DNA of 64,000 nt from Streptomyces abyssalis (GTDB lineage: Bacteria; Actinomycetota; Actinomycetes; Streptomycetales; Streptomycetaceae): positions 496,001 to 560,000 of the forward strand of contig NZ_LJGT01000037.1 in NCBI RefSeq assembly GCF_001751365.1, read 5' to 3'. A program made the translations under genes and the position numbers. Of this stretch, positions 39,965-48,876 are shown one piece after another (positions within the stretch are counted from its first letter, which is position 1; every line of letters starts with the position of its first letter). The notes below the pieces were generated by a model, which saw only the letters and a program-made list of their open reading frames with translations, was not told where the DNA came from and searched no databases.

Positions 39965-40957
39965 ATGTCCGAGAGGTCCGGCAGCCCCCTCGCCCGCCGC
40001 AGTTTCAGCAGGCGGCTTCTCGCCGGTTCGGCGGCGGCCGCGCTCGGCCCGGCCGTGCTCAACTCGCCGCCCGCCGCCGCGGCTTCCGCCGCTGCGGCGC
40101 CAGCGGCAGCAGCCGCCGTCCGCCGGGCAGGCCCCGGCGGCGAGGTCCGCCACATGAAGCTCTACGCACAGAGGCTGGCGGACGATCAGATCGGATACGG
40201 CCTGGAGAAGGGCAAGGCGACGGTCCCCGGCCCGCTCATCGAACTGATCGAAGGGGACACCCTCCACATCGAGTTCGAGAACACCACGGACACCACCGTC
40301 AGCCTCCACCCCCACGGCGTGGACTACGACAGGGCCAACGACGGCACCAAGATGAACGACAGCGTCGTCGAACCGGGCGGGACCCGCACCTACACCTGGC
40401 GGACCCACGCCCCCGGCAAACGGAAGGACGGCACGTACCGCCCCGGAAGCGCCGGCTACTGGCACTACCACGACCACATCGTCGGCACCGAGCACGGCAC
40501 GGGCGGCATCCGAGCGGGCCTGTACGGACCGCTCGTCGTGCGCAGGGAGGGCGACATCCTGCCGGACGCGCAGTTCACCGTCGTCTTCAACGACATGACC
40601 ATCAACAACCTGCCCAAGGGGCCCGACTTCAAGGTCACCGTGGGAGACCGCCTCGAGATCATCATGATCACGCACGGTGAGTACTACCACACGTTCCATG
40701 TGCACGGGCACCGCTGGGCCGACAACCGTACGGGCCTGCTGGAGGGTCCGGGGGACCCCAGCCGGGTCATCGACAACAAGATCACAGGCCCTGCCGACTC
40801 CTTCGGCTTCCAGATCATCGCGGGGGAGGAGGCGGGCGCCGGAGCGTGGATGTACCACTGCCATGTGCAGAGCCACTCCGACATGGGCATGGCCGGGCTG
40901 CTGCTGGTGGCCAAGCCGGACGGCACCGTGCCCGGCCATGACGACCACCCCCACTGA
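39965..40957 (+). CDS. Two-domain small laccase (multicopper oxidase, SLAC-type)
   Basis: This 330-residue exported laccase resembles the small laccases of Streptomyces coelicolor and griseus, trimeric enzymes that oxidise phenols with oxygen. A Tat signal ([19 protein letters not shown]) is followed by an Ala/Pro-rich linker to about residue 52. The copper motifs are complete: [26 protein letters not shown] and [12 protein letters not shown]. The length and the two-domain layout are normal for the group. GAAGGGAG lies 6 bases before the ATG. It is divergent from the secreted dehydrogenase/cupredoxin pair. Confidence 0.93.
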   Translation: MSERSGSPLARRSFSRRLLAGSAAAALGPAVLNSPPAAAASAAAAPAAAAAVRRAGPGGEVRHMKLYAQRLADDQIGYGLEKGKATVPGPLIELIEGDTLHIEFENTTDTTVSLHPHGVDYDRANDGTKMNDSVVEPGGTRTYTWRTHAPGKRKDGTYRPGSAGYWHYHDHIVGTEHGTGGIRAGLYGPLVVRREGDILPDAQFTVVFNDMTINNLPKGPDFKVTVGDRLEIIMITHGEYYHTFHVHGHRWADNRTGLLEGPGDPSRVIDNKITGPADSFGFQIIAGEEAGAGAWMYHCHVQSHSDMGMAGLLLVAKPDGTVPGHDDHPH

Positions 40958-41032
40958 CAACCCCTGCGTGCGCCCCGGGTGTCTGAGGTGTGCTAAGTTG
41001 TGCGGGTTGCAGTTTTGGTACCCATTACTTTG

Positions 41033-41062
41033 TGCGCCTGACGGTTGTGACCATCAGGCGCA
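41033..41062 (+). promoter_or_regulatory. Leader hairpin upstream of the cold-shock gene
   Basis: TGCGCCTGA and TCAGGCGCA form a 9-base-pair stem around 12 bases that can pair further (GGT with ACC). The stem is followed by a U-rich run (ATTTCTGTTTT). It lies about 90 bases before the start codon and could work as an attenuator or a temperature-sensitive leader structure. Confidence 0.6.
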
Positions 41063-41154
41063 TTTCTGTTTTCCGGTGTTTCTGGATGGGGTCAGGGCGG
41101 CGACGGAGTTCCGCGAGGTGCGGCACTCCAGTTTTGCCTCAGAAGGAGATCGAC

Positions 41155-41358
41155 ATGGCATCCGGCACCGTGAAGTGGTTCAACTCGGAAAAGGGCTTCG
41201 GCTTCATCGAGCAGGAGGGCGGCGGCGCCGACGTCTTCGCTCACTACTCGAACATCGCCGGCCAGGGCTACCGGGAGCTCACCGAGGGCCAGAAGGTGAA
41301 CTTCGACGTCACGCAGGGCCAGAAGGGCCCGCAGGCGGAGAACATCACCCCCGCCTGA
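41155..41358 (+). CDS. Cold-shock protein (CspA family)
   Basis: This 67-residue single-domain RNA chaperone keeps mRNA unstructured at low temperature or during fast growth. [13 protein letters not shown] and DVFAHYSNI carry the RNP1 and RNP2 aromatic residues. AGAAGGAG gives a strong ribosome binding site. It has an unusually long leader with a hairpin (41033-41062) and is closed by a strong terminator, so it is a single-gene unit. Confidence 0.95.
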   Translation: MASGTVKWFNSEKGFGFIEQEGGGADVFAHYSNIAGQGYRELTEGQKVNFDVTQGQKGPQAENITPA

Positions 41359-41374
41359 CCCGCGAAGACATCTG

Positions 41375-41410
41375 ACGGGGCCCGCACCGGACGGTGCGGG
41401 CCCCGTTTTC
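41375..41410 (+). terminator. Rho-independent terminator after the cold-shock gene
   Basis: A 14-base-pair stem (41375-41388 with 41393-41406), GGAC loop and a following TTT run. Confidence 0.9.
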
Positions 41411-41498
41411 ATGCACGCGTACCGCGAGAGACGGATCGCTTTCCCAGCGCGTCGGACTCCCGGTCTCCGGGTTACGCGGGCCTCCAGCGGGACGGCCC

Positions 41499-43022
41499 TT
41501 AACGGGACGCGCCCCGCCCGCCGTCCGGTGTCACATAGATGCGGTAGCCCGGCAGTTCGCGCAGCGGCGCCGACGGCCAGTCGCGGGCCCAGCTCGGCGG
41601 CGGGCGGTGATTGCGGGTGGTGACGGCCATCGGCTCGTGCCGCAGGGCGAGGCGGCGCAGACCGTCGGCGGTGATGCTCATGTCGTGACCGTTGGACTGG
41701 CGTGAGCTGCAGCCCGCGTAGTGGCTCATCGGCACCGCCAGCGGGCCCGTGACCGTGCACGGGCGGCGCAGCCCGAGCCGGTGCATGGTGTCAGCGGCCT
41801 CCGTGAGCTTGGCCGTCATGTTGTGGTTGCGTTCCAGCACCGCGCCCAGCACCTGGTATTGGACACCGAAGTGGCTGCCCAGCAGCAGCGCCGGCAGCAG
41901 GATCAGCAGCAGCGGGCGGCGCCCGTTCGGCCCTTGGGTCAGGGCCCGCCGTACGCACTCGCCGACGGGAAGCGCCAGCAGCGCGTAGGAGGGCAGCAGG
42001 AAGCGGGGAGCCGCGTAGCCCATGAGGAAGAGGTAGGGCACGGCGAGCACGACGGCGGTCACGGTCGCCAGTACGGCGGTGTCCCTCCGCCCGGCGCGTA
42101 CGGCGGCGGTGATGCCGGCCCCTGCCAGCAGGGGCAGCGCGAACCACCACACCGCGGTCTGCGGCTCCTCCCAGGCCATGTCGCACGGGCGGCACAGCAT
42201 CCTGCCCTGCAGGGCGCGCACATGGTCGCCGATCGCGATGTTCCAGCCCATGCCGCCCTGGATCTCGCTGGCCCTGTGCAGCCGTGTGAGGAGCCCTCCG
42301 TACGCCGTGTACGCCTCGACGATCCAGGGGGCCGCGCCGAGCACCGCGCCCCCGGCCAGTGCGGCGAAGAGCGCGGGGCGGCGCCATGCCCGTACGACGA
42401 GGGCGGCCGCGGCGAGGGCGAGCACCAGCCAGGCGGCGTCGGGCGGACGCATCACCGCCACCACGCACACGGAGATCCCGAGCCCGGCCAGGGCTCGCCG
42501 GTCGCTCTCCCGGCGAGCGAAGCGCAGGAAACAGCCGGCCGCCGCCAGCGAGCCGAAGGCGCACCACAGGTTGGGCATCGCCTGAGGCCCGTAGTAGAGG
42601 CTGACCCACAGCCCGGCGAAGAGGGCTCCGCCCCAGGCGAGCACCGGGACGGGGAGCAGCCGGCGCCAGATCCACAGGGCGGCGAGCAGCGCCGCCCCGG
42701 AGAGCACGGCGAGGAAGACGCGCAGGAGAGTGGTCGAGGAGGTGAACGAGACGAGGGGCGCCACGAGGTAGGAGACGCCGCGTGCGCGGGGAGCGCTGAA
42801 GTAGGCGACGGGGTCCTCGGCGTCGACCTGGCTGACGTAGACCGACTCGTCCCAGCCGAGTCCGGCGCCCGGCAGCACGAGAAGGATCTGCGCCAGGGTG
42901 TAGAGCGCCGCGACAGCCCCGAGGTGGAGCAGGGGACGGCCCGACGGCCCGGGCCCGTAATCGGGGAGGCGCTTGAGGCGGTCGGTGACTGGTGCGCTCG
43001 GAGCTGCAGGCAGCACGTACAT
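41499..43022 (-). CDS. Membrane glycosyltransferase-like protein (GT39/ArnT fold)
   Basis: This 507-residue membrane protein has about ten to twelve helices. The first loop has the acidic motif GLGWDESVYVSQVDAEDP, which matches the position of the catalytic Asp/Glu of polyprenyl-phosphate-sugar glycosyltransferases (GT-C fold). AMPNLWCAFGSLAAAGCFL and VPYLFLMGYAAPRFLLPSYA are typical later helices. The C-terminal 100 residues form a soluble domain with cysteines. It may transfer a lipid-linked sugar outside the membrane. Acceptor and donor are unknown and it has no cell-wall gene neighbours. Confidence 0.65.
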   Translation of the reverse strand: MYVLPAAPSAPVTDRLKRLPDYGPGPSGRPLLHLGAVAALYTLAQILLVLPGAGLGWDESVYVSQVDAEDPVAYFSAPRARGVSYLVAPLVSFTSSTTLLRVFLAVLSGAALLAALWIWRRLLPVPVLAWGGALFAGLWVSLYYGPQAMPNLWCAFGSLAAAGCFLRFARRESDRRALAGLGISVCVVAVMRPPDAAWLVLALAAAALVVRAWRRPALFAALAGGAVLGAAPWIVEAYTAYGGLLTRLHRASEIQGGMGWNIAIGDHVRALQGRMLCRPCDMAWEEPQTAVWWFALPLLAGAGITAAVRAGRRDTAVLATVTAVVLAVPYLFLMGYAAPRFLLPSYALLALPVGECVRRALTQGPNGRRPLLLILLPALLLGSHFGVQYQVLGAVLERNHNMTAKLTEAADTMHRLGLRRPCTVTGPLAVPMSHYAGCSSRQSNGHDMSITADGLRRLALRHEPMAVTTRNHRPPPSWARDWPSAPLRELPGYRIYVTPDGGRGASR

Positions 43023-43168
43023 GGCCGAACCTCGTCCCGCTTGTGAAACCTGTGAAACCGGCAGGTGGATCTGTGGGCGAGATCTATGCGTAGCACCCGG
43101 TATGTCGGTTTTGCGGTAATGGTGGCCCCGGCCCGGTCACTCACGGACGGGCGCATACGATCGCCTGT

Positions 43169-44077
43169 ATGAGTTCTTCAGCACCGTCCGCGCGCATAGC
43201 GGTGATCGGCGGCGGCGCGGTCGGCGGCCTCACCGCCGCCTTCGCCCAGGAGGCCGGTCACGACGTGACCCTCTGCCTGCGGGCACCGCTCGGCGAACTG
43301 ACGCTCGACACGGACGGTGAAGTGCTCCGCCCGGACCTGCGTTTCGTCACCTCACCGGAAGAAGCGGCCGAACACGACTGGGTCTTCCTGACCACCAAGG
43401 CCCAGGACACCGAGGGCGCCGCGGCCTGGCTGAACGCCCTGTGCGGGCCGCGCACCGTCGTCGCCGTCATCCAGAACGGCATCGACCACACCGAGCGCGT
43501 CGCACCGCTGCTGCCTCAGGGCGCGGAGGTCCTGCCGACGCTTGCCTACATGGCAGTCGAGCGGGTCGCTCCCGGCCGGATCGTGCACCACTTCTCCAGC
43601 GAACTGCACGTCCCCGAGGGCCCGTCTGCCGAGCGGTTCGAAGCCCTCCTCGCGGGCAGCAGGCTGACGGTCCGCGGCGTCCCGGACTTCCGTACGGCGG
43701 CATGGCGCAAGCTGTTCACCAACGTCGCCGCCAATCCGCTGACCGCGCTCCTCAAGCAGCGCATGCACATCCTCAGCGACCCCGAGATGTACCTGCGCGC
43801 CGAGGAGATCCTCATGGAGGCGCTCGCCGTCGCACAGGCGGAGGGTGCGCAGGTGGAGGAGAAGGACGTGCAGCGGGCGCTGCGGTCGAACCTCGCGGTG
43901 GGGCCCGAGGGCGGCACCTCCACCTTCTACGACCGGCTCGCCGGACGGCCCCTGGAGCACGAGCACATCACCGGTGCGGTGGTCCGCGCGGCGGACCGGC
44001 ACGGCATCGCGGCGCCGCTCAACCGGCTGCTGCTGGCCATGCTGCGCGCCGCGGACCGTGAGCTGCGCGAAGGCTGA
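43169..44077 (+). CDS. Ketopantoate reductase-like oxidoreductase
   Basis: This 302-residue NADP-dependent protein is of the 2-dehydropantoate 2-reductase family. The Rossmann motif is IAVIGGGAVGGLTAAFAQ. VIQNGIDH and WRKLFTNVAANPLTAL (with the catalytic Lys) follow, and GTSTFYDRLAGRPLEHEH is the C-terminal substrate loop. It is full length. It may make pantoate for coenzyme A, but streptomycetes have several such paralogues, so the substrate is open. It stands alone. Confidence 0.83.
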   Translation: MSSSAPSARIAVIGGGAVGGLTAAFAQEAGHDVTLCLRAPLGELTLDTDGEVLRPDLRFVTSPEEAAEHDWVFLTTKAQDTEGAAAWLNALCGPRTVVAVIQNGIDHTERVAPLLPQGAEVLPTLAYMAVERVAPGRIVHHFSSELHVPEGPSAERFEALLAGSRLTVRGVPDFRTAAWRKLFTNVAANPLTALLKQRMHILSDPEMYLRAEEILMEALAVAQAEGAQVEEKDVQRALRSNLAVGPEGGTSTFYDRLAGRPLEHEHITGAVVRAADRHGIAAPLNRLLLAMLRAADRELREG

Positions 44078-44147
44078 CAGCGGCGCGAAGTGCGCGTGGT
44101 CCGGCCGGGCCGCCCGGCGGGGTGGCGGGCGGTGGGTGCGGACCGGT

Positions 44148-44549
44148 TCAGCGGGTGCCGCGGCGGGAGTCGGCGGCGGGCCCGCGCAGGCGTTCCATCT
44201 CGCGCCGGTCCCGCTTCGTCGGGCGCCCGGCGCCACGGTCGCGGCGGCCGGCCGGTGCGACGGCCTCGCGCGGCGGCGGGGGCGGGCTGTGGTCGGTGTA
44301 GCACTCGACGGCCACCGGTGCGCCGACCCGCTTGCGGATGATGCGGGAGACCACGACCACGCGCTCCCGGCCGGACTGCCGTACCCGCACCTGGTCGCCC
44401 GCGCGCAGCGCATGCGCGGGCTTGACGCGTTCGCCGTTCACCCGGACATGACCGGCGCGGCATGCCGACGCGGCCGTCGAACGGGTCTTGGTGAGCCGTA
44501 CGGACCAGATCCACACATCGACCCGTACGGTCCCTGCGTCTTCAGCCAT
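44148..44549 (-). CDS. S4-domain RNA-binding protein (Hsp15-like)
   Basis: This 133-residue protein has an N-terminal S4 domain (VDVWIWSVRLTKTRSTAASA, then GHVRVNGERVKPAHALRAGD) and a basic Pro/Arg-rich tail. It matches heat-shock protein 15, which binds stalled 50S subunits carrying peptidyl-tRNA. Start at 44549 fits the family length. It is on the same strand as the PRC-barrel gene, 46 bases downstream of it. Confidence 0.87.
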   Translation of the reverse strand: MAEDAGTVRVDVWIWSVRLTKTRSTAASACRAGHVRVNGERVKPAHALRAGDQVRVRQSGRERVVVVSRIIRKRVGAPVAVECYTDHSPPPPPREAVAPAGRRDRGAGRPTKRDRREMERLRGPAADSRRGTR

Positions 44550-44595
44550 GACCCCGACTCTAGGGCGGACATGCCCGAGGCCGCCGCCCCTCGGG

Positions 44596-44952
44596 TCAGC
44601 GGCGTGCGAGGCGGCGCTCGCCGCCGGAGCCCGTCTCGTAGTCGAGTTCGTAGTGCTCGAAGACCGCGCGCTCGTCCTCCGCGGGCAGCTCGCCGTCGGT
44701 CTCGATCGAGGGAGCGGCGCGTACGTCGTTCTTGCCGTAGGCGACCCGTACGTACTCCGGGCCGACCGTCGCTCCCGTGAGCGGCACGAAGACCAGCTTG
44801 CGCCGCGTGGGCATGCCCGTGGTGAGGGTGGCGAAGAAGGGCTGGTCGGTGCGTGTATCGACGTAGACCGCCTCCAGTTTGCCGATCTTGCTGCCGCCGG
44901 GATCGACCACGTCACGGTCCCGCCACTCACGGATGTCGCCTGCCTCGAACAT
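44596..44952 (-). CDS. PRC-barrel domain protein
   Basis: This 118-residue protein has a PRC-barrel (residues about 5-70: VVDPGGSKIGKLEAVYVDTR, then RRKLVFVPLTGATVGPEYVR), and a short acidic C-terminus with DERAVFEHYELDYE. The fold appears in RimM and in photosynthetic reaction-centre subunit H. Stand-alone actinobacterial forms are of unknown role. Confidence 0.85.
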   Translation of the reverse strand: MFEAGDIREWRDRDVVDPGGSKIGKLEAVYVDTRTDQPFFATLTTGMPTRRKLVFVPLTGATVGPEYVRVAYGKNDVRAAPSIETDGELPAEDERAVFEHYELDYETGSGGERRLARR

Positions 44953-45067
44953 CTCCGGCCATCCCTCCGCACTTCCGGTCGGACGGCGGGTGCCGCACCG
45001 CCGATGCCACCAGCGTGCCGCATACGCCCAGGTTTGGCACCGGGCGGTCGGGTGGTACTGGGGCGGG

Positions 45068-45607
45068 GTGGATTTTCAGCTCACCCTCCGGGTCGACGGC
45101 GAAGCACGGTCCCTGACCGTCGACACACGCACCACGCTCCTCGACACCCTGCGCGACCGGCTGTCCGTCACATCCCCGAAGAAGGGCTGCGACCACGGCC
45201 AGTGCGGTGCCTGCACGGTGCTGCTCGACGGGCGGCGCGTGCTCAGCTGCCTGACCCTCGCCGTCGCCCACGACGGAGCGGAGGTGACCACGGCCGGCGG
45301 CCTCGCCTCCGCGGACGGCGAACTCCACCCGCTCCAGCGGGCGTTCCTCGACCACGACGGCTTCCAGTGCGGCTACTGCACACCGGGACAGATCTGCTCG
45401 GCGGCGGGCATGCTCGCCGAAGCGGCCGCCGGTCACCCCAGCGCGGTCACGGCGGCCGCCGACGACGGGCCGGACAGTCAGGGCGGCCCGGACGGTACGG
45501 TCGCGCTCAGCGACGACGAGATCCGCGAGCGCATGAGCGGGAACCTGTGCCGCTGCGGCGCGTACGTGAACATCGTCGCCGCGATCCGGGAGGTGTCCGC
45601 GAAGTGA
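45068..45607 (+). CDS. Aldehyde oxidoreductase, [2Fe-2S] subunit (PaoA/YagT-like)
   Basis: This 179-residue protein is the iron-sulfur subunit of a xanthine-dehydrogenase-family enzyme. The plant-type cluster is CDHGQCGACTVLLDGRRVLSC, and the second cluster is formed by CGYCTPGQIC and NLCRCGAY. GTG at 45068 gives the standard start FQLTLRVDG. An insertion of about 25 residues rich in Gly, Asp and Ala precedes the last motif. The stop overlaps the next start (GTGA). It passes electrons from the molybdenum subunit to the flavin subunit. Confidence 0.92.
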   Translation: MDFQLTLRVDGEARSLTVDTRTTLLDTLRDRLSVTSPKKGCDHGQCGACTVLLDGRRVLSCLTLAVAHDGAEVTTAGGLASADGELHPLQRAFLDHDGFQCGYCTPGQICSAAGMLAEAAAGHPSAVTAAADDGPDSQGGPDGTVALSDDEIRERMSGNLCRCGAYVNIVAAIREVSAK

Positions 45608-46596
45608 TCCCCTTCGACTACGCCCCCGCCTCCGACCCGGACAGCGCCGTCGCGGCCGTCACCGCACGTCCCGGCGCCGCCTACCTCGGCGGCGGAACCA
45701 ACCTCGTGGACCACATGAAGCTCGGCGTCGCCACGCCCGATCTCCTCGTCGACGTGACGCGGCTGCCGCTCGACCGGATCGAGGAACTGCCCGACGGTGG
45801 CCTGCGCATCGGTGCCACCGTCCGCAACAGCGACCTCGCCGCGCATCCGGCGGTGCGCAGGCGCCATGCCGTCCTCTCCCAGGCGTTGCTGGCCGGCGCC
45901 TCCGGCCAGCTGCGCAACTCGGCGACCACCGCCGGGAACCTGCTCCAGCGCACCCGCTGCGGCTACTTCCAGGACGTGACCACGCCGTGCAACAAGCGTG
46001 AACCCGGAACCGGTTGCGCGGCGGTCGGCGGCTGGAACCGGCATCACGCAGTGCTGGGCGCCTCCGAGCACTGCCTCGCGGTGCACCCGTCCGACATGGC
46101 CGTGGCCATGAGCGTCCTCGACGCCGTGGTGACCGTGCTCGGCGAGGACGGCGAACGGCGGGTCCCGCTGGGGGAGTTCCACCGACTGCCCGGTGACTCA
46201 CCCGAGCAGGACACCGTCCTCGCTCACGGCGAACTCGTCACGTCGGTCGAACTCCCGCCGCTGCCCGCCGGAGCACGCTCGGGCTATCTGAAGGTGCGGG
46301 ACCGCGCGTCGTTCGCCTTCGCGCTCGTCTCCGCCGGTGCCGTTCTGGCCGTCGAAGACGGCAGGGTGCGCGAGTCACGCATCGCGTTCGGCGGTCTCGC
46401 GCACAAGCCCTGGCGGGCCACGTACGCCGAAGAGGCGCTGCGCGGAGCCGCCGCGACGGACGAGGCCTTCAGGGAGGCGGCGGACGCCGAACTCCGGCAC
46501 GCCCAGCCGCTGCCCGGCAACGCCTTCAAGATTCCGATGACGCGCAACACGCTCGCCGCGCTGCTGCGGGAGCTAGCAACGGAGGTGCGGTCATGA
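45604..46596 (+). CDS. Aldehyde oxidoreductase, FAD subunit (PaoB/YagS-like)
   Basis: This 330-residue FAD subunit has AYLGGGTNLVDHMK as the FAD loop and ATTAGNLLQRTRCGYFQD. A cysteine-rich insert (CGYFQDVTTPCNKREPGTGC, and later a Cys before LAVHPSDM) matches the extra [4Fe-4S] cluster of E. coli PaoB. Starts and stops overlap both neighbours, so the three subunits are translationally coupled. Confidence 0.92.
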   Translation: MIPFDYAPASDPDSAVAAVTARPGAAYLGGGTNLVDHMKLGVATPDLLVDVTRLPLDRIEELPDGGLRIGATVRNSDLAAHPAVRRRHAVLSQALLAGASGQLRNSATTAGNLLQRTRCGYFQDVTTPCNKREPGTGCAAVGGWNRHHAVLGASEHCLAVHPSDMAVAMSVLDAVVTVLGEDGERRVPLGEFHRLPGDSPEQDTVLAHGELVTSVELPPLPAGARSGYLKVRDRASFAFALVSAGAVLAVEDGRVRESRIAFGGLAHKPWRATYAEEALRGAAATDEAFREAADAELRHAQPLPGNAFKIPMTRNTLAALLRELATEVRS

Positions 46597-48764
46597 GCCG
46601 GACGGACGACGGCGGGTCCGCACACGCCACGCAGCCCTCCGAACCGCTGAAACCGCTCGACATCCGTTCCGTGGGCACCTCGCCGCAGCGTCTGGACGGT
46701 CCCGGGAAGGTCACCGGCACGGCACGCTACGCCTGGGAACACCCCCTGGCCGCCCCGCTGTACGTGCATCCCTTGCAGGCGGCCGTCGCCCGCGGACGCG
46801 TCGTGGTGATGGACACCGGTCAGGCGGAGGCACTCGACGGGGTCCTCGCCGTGCTCACCCCGTACAACGCTCCGCGGCTGGCCGACACGGGCGACGCCGA
46901 GCTGGCCGTGCTCCAGTCCGAAGAGGTCGCCTTCCGCGGCCAGTTCATCGGCGCCGTCGTTGCGGAGACCGCGGAGGTGGCGCGGCACGCCGCCCAGCTC
47001 GTCGCCGTCGAGTACGAACAGCTGCCGCACGACACGGAGTTGAGCACCGGCCGGTCCGATCTCTACCGCCCCGAGGTCGTCAACCCCACTTACCCGACCG
47101 ACACCGAGGACGGCGATGCCGAAGCCGCATTCGCCGCCGCGCCCGTGACCGTCGACGTGACGTACAGCACGCCCATGGAGCACAACAACCCGATGGAGCC
47201 GCACACGTGCGTCGCCGTCTGGGAGGTGCCCGAAGCGCCCGGCTCGCAGCCCCGGCTGACGCTGTACGACTCCACCCAGGGGGCCCACCAGGTCAGGAAG
47301 ACCCTCGCGCCGCTCTTCGAACTCCCGCCGGAGAGCGTGCGGGTGGTCTCACCGCACGTCGGCGGCGGCTTCGGCTCGAAGGGAATGCCCCACGCGCACG
47401 ACGTCCTCGCCGTGATGGCGGCCAAGGTCTCCGGCGGCCGCCCCGCGAAACTGGCCCTGACCCGGCAGCAGATGTTCTCCCTCGCCGGGCACCGCACTCC
47501 CACGGTGCAGCGTCTGCGGCTCGGCGCGGACAGCAGCGGCCGGCTGACCGCCCTCTGCCACGACGTCATCGAACAGACTTCCAGGATCAAGGAGTTCGCG
47601 GAGCAGACCGGCGTCGCGAGCCGGATGATGTACGCCGCCGAGAACCGCAGCACCAGCCACCGGCTGGCGGCGCTCGACATCCCCGTACCGTCGTGGATGC
47701 GGGCCCCGGGCGAGGCCCCCGGCATGTTCGCAGCGGAAGCGGCCATGGACGAACTCGCCCTCGCCTGCGGCATCGACCCCGTCGAGCTGCGCGTACGCAA
47801 CGAACCCGGGACCGACCCGGAGAGCGGCCGCCCGTGGTCGGGCAGGCACCTCGTCCAGTGCCTGCGCACGGGAGCCGAACGCTTCGGCTGGGACCGGCGC
47901 ACCGGACCCGGCACCCGGCGCGAGGGCGACTGGCTGATCGGCATGGGCGTCGCGAGCTCCACCTACCCCGCATACGCCTTCCCCGGATCTGTCGCCGAGA
48001 TCGAACGCCGCGCGGACGGCGGCGGCGGTCCCGGCGGATACGCCGTACGCATCGGCGCGGCCGACCTCGGCACCGGCACGTGGACCGCGCTCACGCAGAT
48101 CGCGGCTGACGCCCTCGACTGCCCTCTCGGCGAAGTGCACCTGGAGATCGGCGACACCGACCTGCCCTCCGGCACCGTCGCCGGCGGCTCCTCCGGCATC
48201 AACTCCTGGGGCTCCACCGTCGTGGCCGCCGCCCGCGCCTTCCGGGAGGAGCACGGCGCCGCCCCCGCGCCCGGTGCGCGGACCCGTGCCTCCATGCCCT
48301 CCGACCCCGCCCTGCGGAACTACGCCGCGCACTCCTTCGGCGCCCAGTTCGCGGAGGTCCGCGTGCACACCGGCACCGGGGAGGTCCGGGTGCCGCGCAT
48401 GCTGGGCGTCTTCTCCACCGGGCGCATCATCAACCCCCGTACCGCACGGTCCCAGTTCATCGGCGGCATGGTCATGGGAATGTCGATGGCGCTGTTCGAG
48501 GAGAGCGTCTTCGACCACGGCACCGGTCACGTCGTCAACCACGACTTCGCGCAATACCACGTCCCCACCTGCGCCGACGTGCTCGACATCGACGCCGTGT
48601 GGCTGGACGAACCGGACCTGCACGCCAACCCCATGGGCGCGAAGGGCATCGGTGAGATCGGCATCGTGGGCTCGCCGGCCGCCGTGGTCAACGCCGTGCA
48701 CAACGCCACAGGAATCCGCGTCCGCGACCTGCCGGTCACACCGGACAAGCTTCTCCGGTCCTGA
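46593..48764 (+). CDS. Aldehyde oxidoreductase, molybdenum cofactor subunit (PaoC/YagR-like)
   Basis: This 723-residue large subunit binds molybdopterin cytosine dinucleotide in the PaoC group. GVLAVLTPYNAP and EHNNPMEPHTCVAVWE are in the first domain, and VGGGFGSKGMPHAHD contacts the cofactor. The catalytic Glu is in GAKGIGEIGIVG near the C-terminus. It is the usual length. With its two partners it would oxidise aldehydes, probably to detoxify aromatic ones. There is no PaoD/XdhC-type chaperone gene next to it, unlike the E. coli operon. Confidence 0.92.
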   Translation: MSRTDDGGSAHATQPSEPLKPLDIRSVGTSPQRLDGPGKVTGTARYAWEHPLAAPLYVHPLQAAVARGRVVVMDTGQAEALDGVLAVLTPYNAPRLADTGDAELAVLQSEEVAFRGQFIGAVVAETAEVARHAAQLVAVEYEQLPHDTELSTGRSDLYRPEVVNPTYPTDTEDGDAEAAFAAAPVTVDVTYSTPMEHNNPMEPHTCVAVWEVPEAPGSQPRLTLYDSTQGAHQVRKTLAPLFELPPESVRVVSPHVGGGFGSKGMPHAHDVLAVMAAKVSGGRPAKLALTRQQMFSLAGHRTPTVQRLRLGADSSGRLTALCHDVIEQTSRIKEFAEQTGVASRMMYAAENRSTSHRLAALDIPVPSWMRAPGEAPGMFAAEAAMDELALACGIDPVELRVRNEPGTDPESGRPWSGRHLVQCLRTGAERFGWDRRTGPGTRREGDWLIGMGVASSTYPAYAFPGSVAEIERRADGGGGPGGYAVRIGAADLGTGTWTALTQIAADALDCPLGEVHLEIGDTDLPSGTVAGGSSGINSWGSTVVAAARAFREEHGAAPAPGARTRASMPSDPALRNYAAHSFGAQFAEVRVHTGTGEVRVPRMLGVFSTGRIINPRTARSQFIGGMVMGMSMALFEESVFDHGTGHVVNHDFAQYHVPTCADVLDIDAVWLDEPDLHANPMGAKGIGEIGIVGSPAAVVNAVHNATGIRVRDLPVTPDKLLRS

Positions 48765-48769
48765 AACGC

Positions 48770-48817
48770 ACCGGCGCGCCGGACACGAGCCGCGACGTCC
48801 GGCCGGCGCGCGCCGGT
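48770..48817 (+). terminator. Imperfect terminator hairpin after the aldehyde oxidoreductase operon
   Basis: ACCGGCGCGCCGGAC and a near-complement further on (48797-48817) can pair over the 3' side of the operon. The stem has bulges. Confidence 0.45.
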
Positions 48818-48876
48818 CACACACGATTCACCCGTGGCGCCCCGCAACCGGCATGCCTGCGGGTATCTTGCGGAAC

